Shown one piece after another: positions 62,480-64,000 of a stretch of DNA of 64,000 nt. The number at the start of each line of letters is the position of its first letter. Position 1 is the stretch's first letter. The notes beneath the pieces were generated by a model. It had not been told where the DNA came from. It made no database searches and saw only the letters and a program-made list of their open reading frames with translations. The translations under genes and the position numbers were made by a program. The DNA lies in NCBI GenBank assembly GCA_002471225.1, contig DKPO01000044.1:73407-137406 (forward strand), read 5' to 3'. The DNA comes from Porphyromonadaceae bacterium UBA7332. Lineage in GTDB: Bacteria; Bacteroidota; Bacteroidia; Bacteroidales; UBA7332.

Positions 62480-63451
62480 ATGAGCAAAAAAATATATTAC
62501 AGATACGATCCGCATACATTAAATTATGAACGTGTTTATCCGACAGCTAAAGAAAAAGCTATTGGATTTCTGCGACATTTCTTTATAAGTGCACTTTTAG
62601 GTTGCGGTTTATTTTTCCTTTTATCCTATTATCTGGATTCTCCATACGAGAAAATGCTGAAGCAGGAAATCAGTGTTCTGTCTTCTCAAAATAAAATTCT
62701 TTCAAAGCAGATTGATCAGGCCGAATCGGTACTGCGAGAGCTTGAGCTTCGTGATGATAATCTGTATAGGGTAATGCTTCAGGCAGAACCTCTTCCTGAT
62801 GAAATGCGTTCGGGAAATTTCGTAGAGACGAATCGTTATGAAGAGTTAGCGGGATTGTCCAATGAGAGCTTAGTGAAAAATACAGCAGTCAAAATGGATT
62901 TGCTGAATAAACGATTGTATTTTCAATCAAAATCATATGATGAACTTCTTAATCTGTTTAACAATAAAGAAGCTCGTCTCTTGTGTATTCCGGCTATTCA
63001 GCCAATACTTAATAAGGATTTGAAGCAAACGTCTTCCGGTTTCGGCAGACGTGTCGATCCTATCTACAAAACTGTTCGTATGCATACAGGGATGGACTTT
63101 ACAGCCAAACCGGGAACTCCGGTGTATGCTACCGGTGATGGAGTAGTTGAGAAGGCAGACTGGGATCAGGGATATGGTAAGACTGTTATTATTAATCACG
63201 GATATGGTTATAAAACTGTTTATGCACACTTGAATGATTATGTCGCTAAACGTGGGCAGAAAGTGAAGCGGGGAGAGGTTATCGGAAAAGTCGGTAGTAC
63301 AGGAAAGGCTACAGGACCCCATTTGCATTATGAAGTACATCATAAAGGAAAACCGGTCAATCCGCAAAATTATTATTTTATGGATTTGACTCCTGCTGAA
63401 TATGACAAGATGGTACAATTGTCGTCAACTATGGGTCGAATGATGGATTAA
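62480..63451 (+). CDS. M23 family metallopeptidase (LytM domain)
   Basis: 323 residues. A short cytoplasmic start (KKIYYRYDPHTLNYERVYPT) and one membrane helix (FFISALLGCGLFFLLSYYL, ~35-54) precede a coiled coil (EKMLKQEISVLSSQNKILSKQIDQAE). The LytM domain spans ~185-300: SSGFGRRVDPIYKTVRMHTGMDFTA has the zinc His and Asp, and GPHLHYEVHH has the HxH. All four catalytic positions are present, so it should be an active endopeptidase that cuts peptidoglycan cross-links outside the membrane. A merR gene follows after 23 bp, probably co-transcribed. Confidence 0.95.
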   Translation: MSKKIYYRYDPHTLNYERVYPTAKEKAIGFLRHFFISALLGCGLFFLLSYYLDSPYEKMLKQEISVLSSQNKILSKQIDQAESVLRELELRDDNLYRVMLQAEPLPDEMRSGNFVETNRYEELAGLSNESLVKNTAVKMDLLNKRLYFQSKSYDELLNLFNNKEARLLCIPAIQPILNKDLKQTSSGFGRRVDPIYKTVRMHTGMDFTAKPGTPVYATGDGVVEKADWDQGYGKTVIINHGYGYKTVYAHLNDYVAKRGQKVKRGEVIGKVGSTGKATGPHLHYEVHHKGKPVNPQNYYFMDLTPAEYDKMVQLSSTMGRMMD

Positions 63452-63474
63452 CGGACCTCAATAAATGTATTACC

Positions 63475-63846
63475 ATGGCATTGAATAAAAATAAAAAATT
63501 AAAACTCTATTACAATATCGGAGAAGTGGCTGCTCTACTGCAAGTGAACGAATCTCTCTTGCGTTTTTGGGAAAAAGAAGTAGATTTGATCAAACCCCGG
63601 AAAAGTAAAGGCGGAACACGTCAGTATAGAGAAGAAGATATTGAAACAATCCGGATGTTTTATCATCTGGTTAAAGAAAAGGGGATGACTTTGCAAGGCG
63701 CGAAAAATAAACTAAAGAATGGTAAGGACAATGTTCAACGGAATTTAGAAATAATCCGACGCCTTGAAAATGTAAAAGCAGAGATTCTGGCAATTAAAGC
63801 AGAATTGTTGACGGATGACCTTGAGAATCCAGAAAATTTGATATAA
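63475..63846 (+). CDS. MerR family transcriptional regulator
   Basis: 123 residues. The winged helix-turn-helix is at the N-terminus (LYYNIGEVAALLQVNESLLRFWEKEVDLIKPRKSKGGTRQYREEDIETIRMFYHLVKEKGMTLQGAKNKL). A short helix follows (~85-112) that would form the dimer coiled coil. No C-terminal effector domain or metal-binding cysteines are present, so it is the small type common in Bacteroidetes, next to M23 peptidase genes. Its target and signal are unknown. It lies 23 bp behind the peptidase gene. Confidence 0.93.
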   Translation: MALNKNKKLKLYYNIGEVAALLQVNESLLRFWEKEVDLIKPRKSKGGTRQYREEDIETIRMFYHLVKEKGMTLQGAKNKLKNGKDNVQRNLEIIRRLENVKAEILAIKAELLTDDLENPENLI

Positions 63847-63927
63847 AAATATCTGATTGTTTTTGTTTAGTATTCAGTGTTTTAAGTTAAAAGCGTCTGT
63901 ATTTATTAAAAAAAAGCAGGCGGAAAG

Positions 63928-63958
63928 TTTGCAGGTTTGAAAAAAGACGCTACCTTTG
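63928..63958 (+). promoter_or_regulatory. Consensus promoter for a gene beyond the window
   Basis: TTTG (63928-63931), exactly 19 bp, then TACCTTTG (63951-63958) followed by CA. Transcription would start near 63964. No start codon is visible before the edge, so the product is unknown. It might be an RNA gene or an mRNA with a leader. Confidence 0.85.
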
Positions 63959-64000
63959 CACACGTAATCGAAACAATAACGATTCGAAAACGGTTCCGTA

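Noticed and set aside
1..64000. tRNA, rRNA, insertion sequence or prophage genes
   Set aside because: No cloverleaf, rRNA segment, transposase, integrase or phage structural gene was recognised. Base composition and promoter style are uniform across the window.

Overview
The window comes from the chromosome of an AT-rich Bacteroidales bacterium. The evidence is promoters of the Bacteroidetes type (TAnnTTTG at -7, sometimes TTTG about 19 bp upstream), almost no Shine-Dalgarno sequences, SecA with the long Bacteroidetes insertion, the type IX secretion genes porU and porV, type V (Mfa/Fim) fimbrial loci, an UpxY-type NusG paralogue, six-bladed beta-propeller lipoproteins and a malic enzyme fused to a phosphotransacetylase domain. 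The low GC content together with T9SS and fimbriae would fit Dysgonomonas, Paludibacter or a relative. That genus-level placement is inference. I see no insertion sequence, prophage, CRISPR array, rRNA or tRNA.

Layout. 1-8.6 kb: the end of an OmpA/PD40 protein, a tiny repeat ORF, an NlpE-like lipoprotein, a DUF4105 membrane protein, a degenerate alkaline-phosphatase homologue, secA and rpmE2. 8.6-12 kb: gpmA, an orphan UpxY-like antiterminator, a DUF488 gene overlapping an unrecognised gene, and ispF. 12-17.4 kb: porV, porU and an FAH-family enzyme, all on the minus strand. 17.5-28 kb: a seven-gene fimbrial operon (two DUF3575 proteins, an OmpA/TPR protein, a DUF5119 putative anchor, two fimbrillins and a GLUG-repeat tip candidate). 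28.3-28.9 kb: a ywbE-type gene and a ferredoxin. 29-33.1 kb: a second fimbrial locus (Mfa2/FimB-type anchor, major fimbrillin with its own strong promoter, and a fimbrillin with an extra C-terminal domain). 33.3-41.4 kb: tricorn-type protease, OadB and an OadG-like subunit, a major OmpA porin and a POT-type transporter. 41.4-51.3 kb: maeB with an unlisted 59-residue membrane protein behind it, radA, a higBA toxin-antitoxin pair, threonine aldolase, panB, a periplasmic FKBP, nth and pheS. 51.4-64 kb: a formate/nitrite channel, a beta-propeller lipoprotein, tgt-lptG, an NlpE-like lipoprotein, ftsE, a small basic protein, an S-type sulfatase, alaS, an M23 peptidase and a MerR regulator.

Most genes are housekeeping or envelope functions. 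Cell-surface biogenesis dominates: SecA exports, PorU/PorV handle T9SS cargo, LptG exports LPS, and the fimbrial loci build lipoprotein-derived pili. Both fimbrial loci place a hairpin directly after the major fimbrillin, which would make that subunit the most abundant transcript.

The least explained structure is a set of four short intergenic arrays of palindromic units with a 21 or 22 bp period (about 890, 11411, 49097 and 49190). Two of them, 48 kb apart, have the 21 bp period. They also read as small peptides built of the same heptad, and one nine-residue segment is identical in both while four of its nine codons differ synonymously. Whether these are DNA or RNA elements or tiny coding repeats cannot be settled from this sequence alone, but they are the best candidate here for something undescribed.
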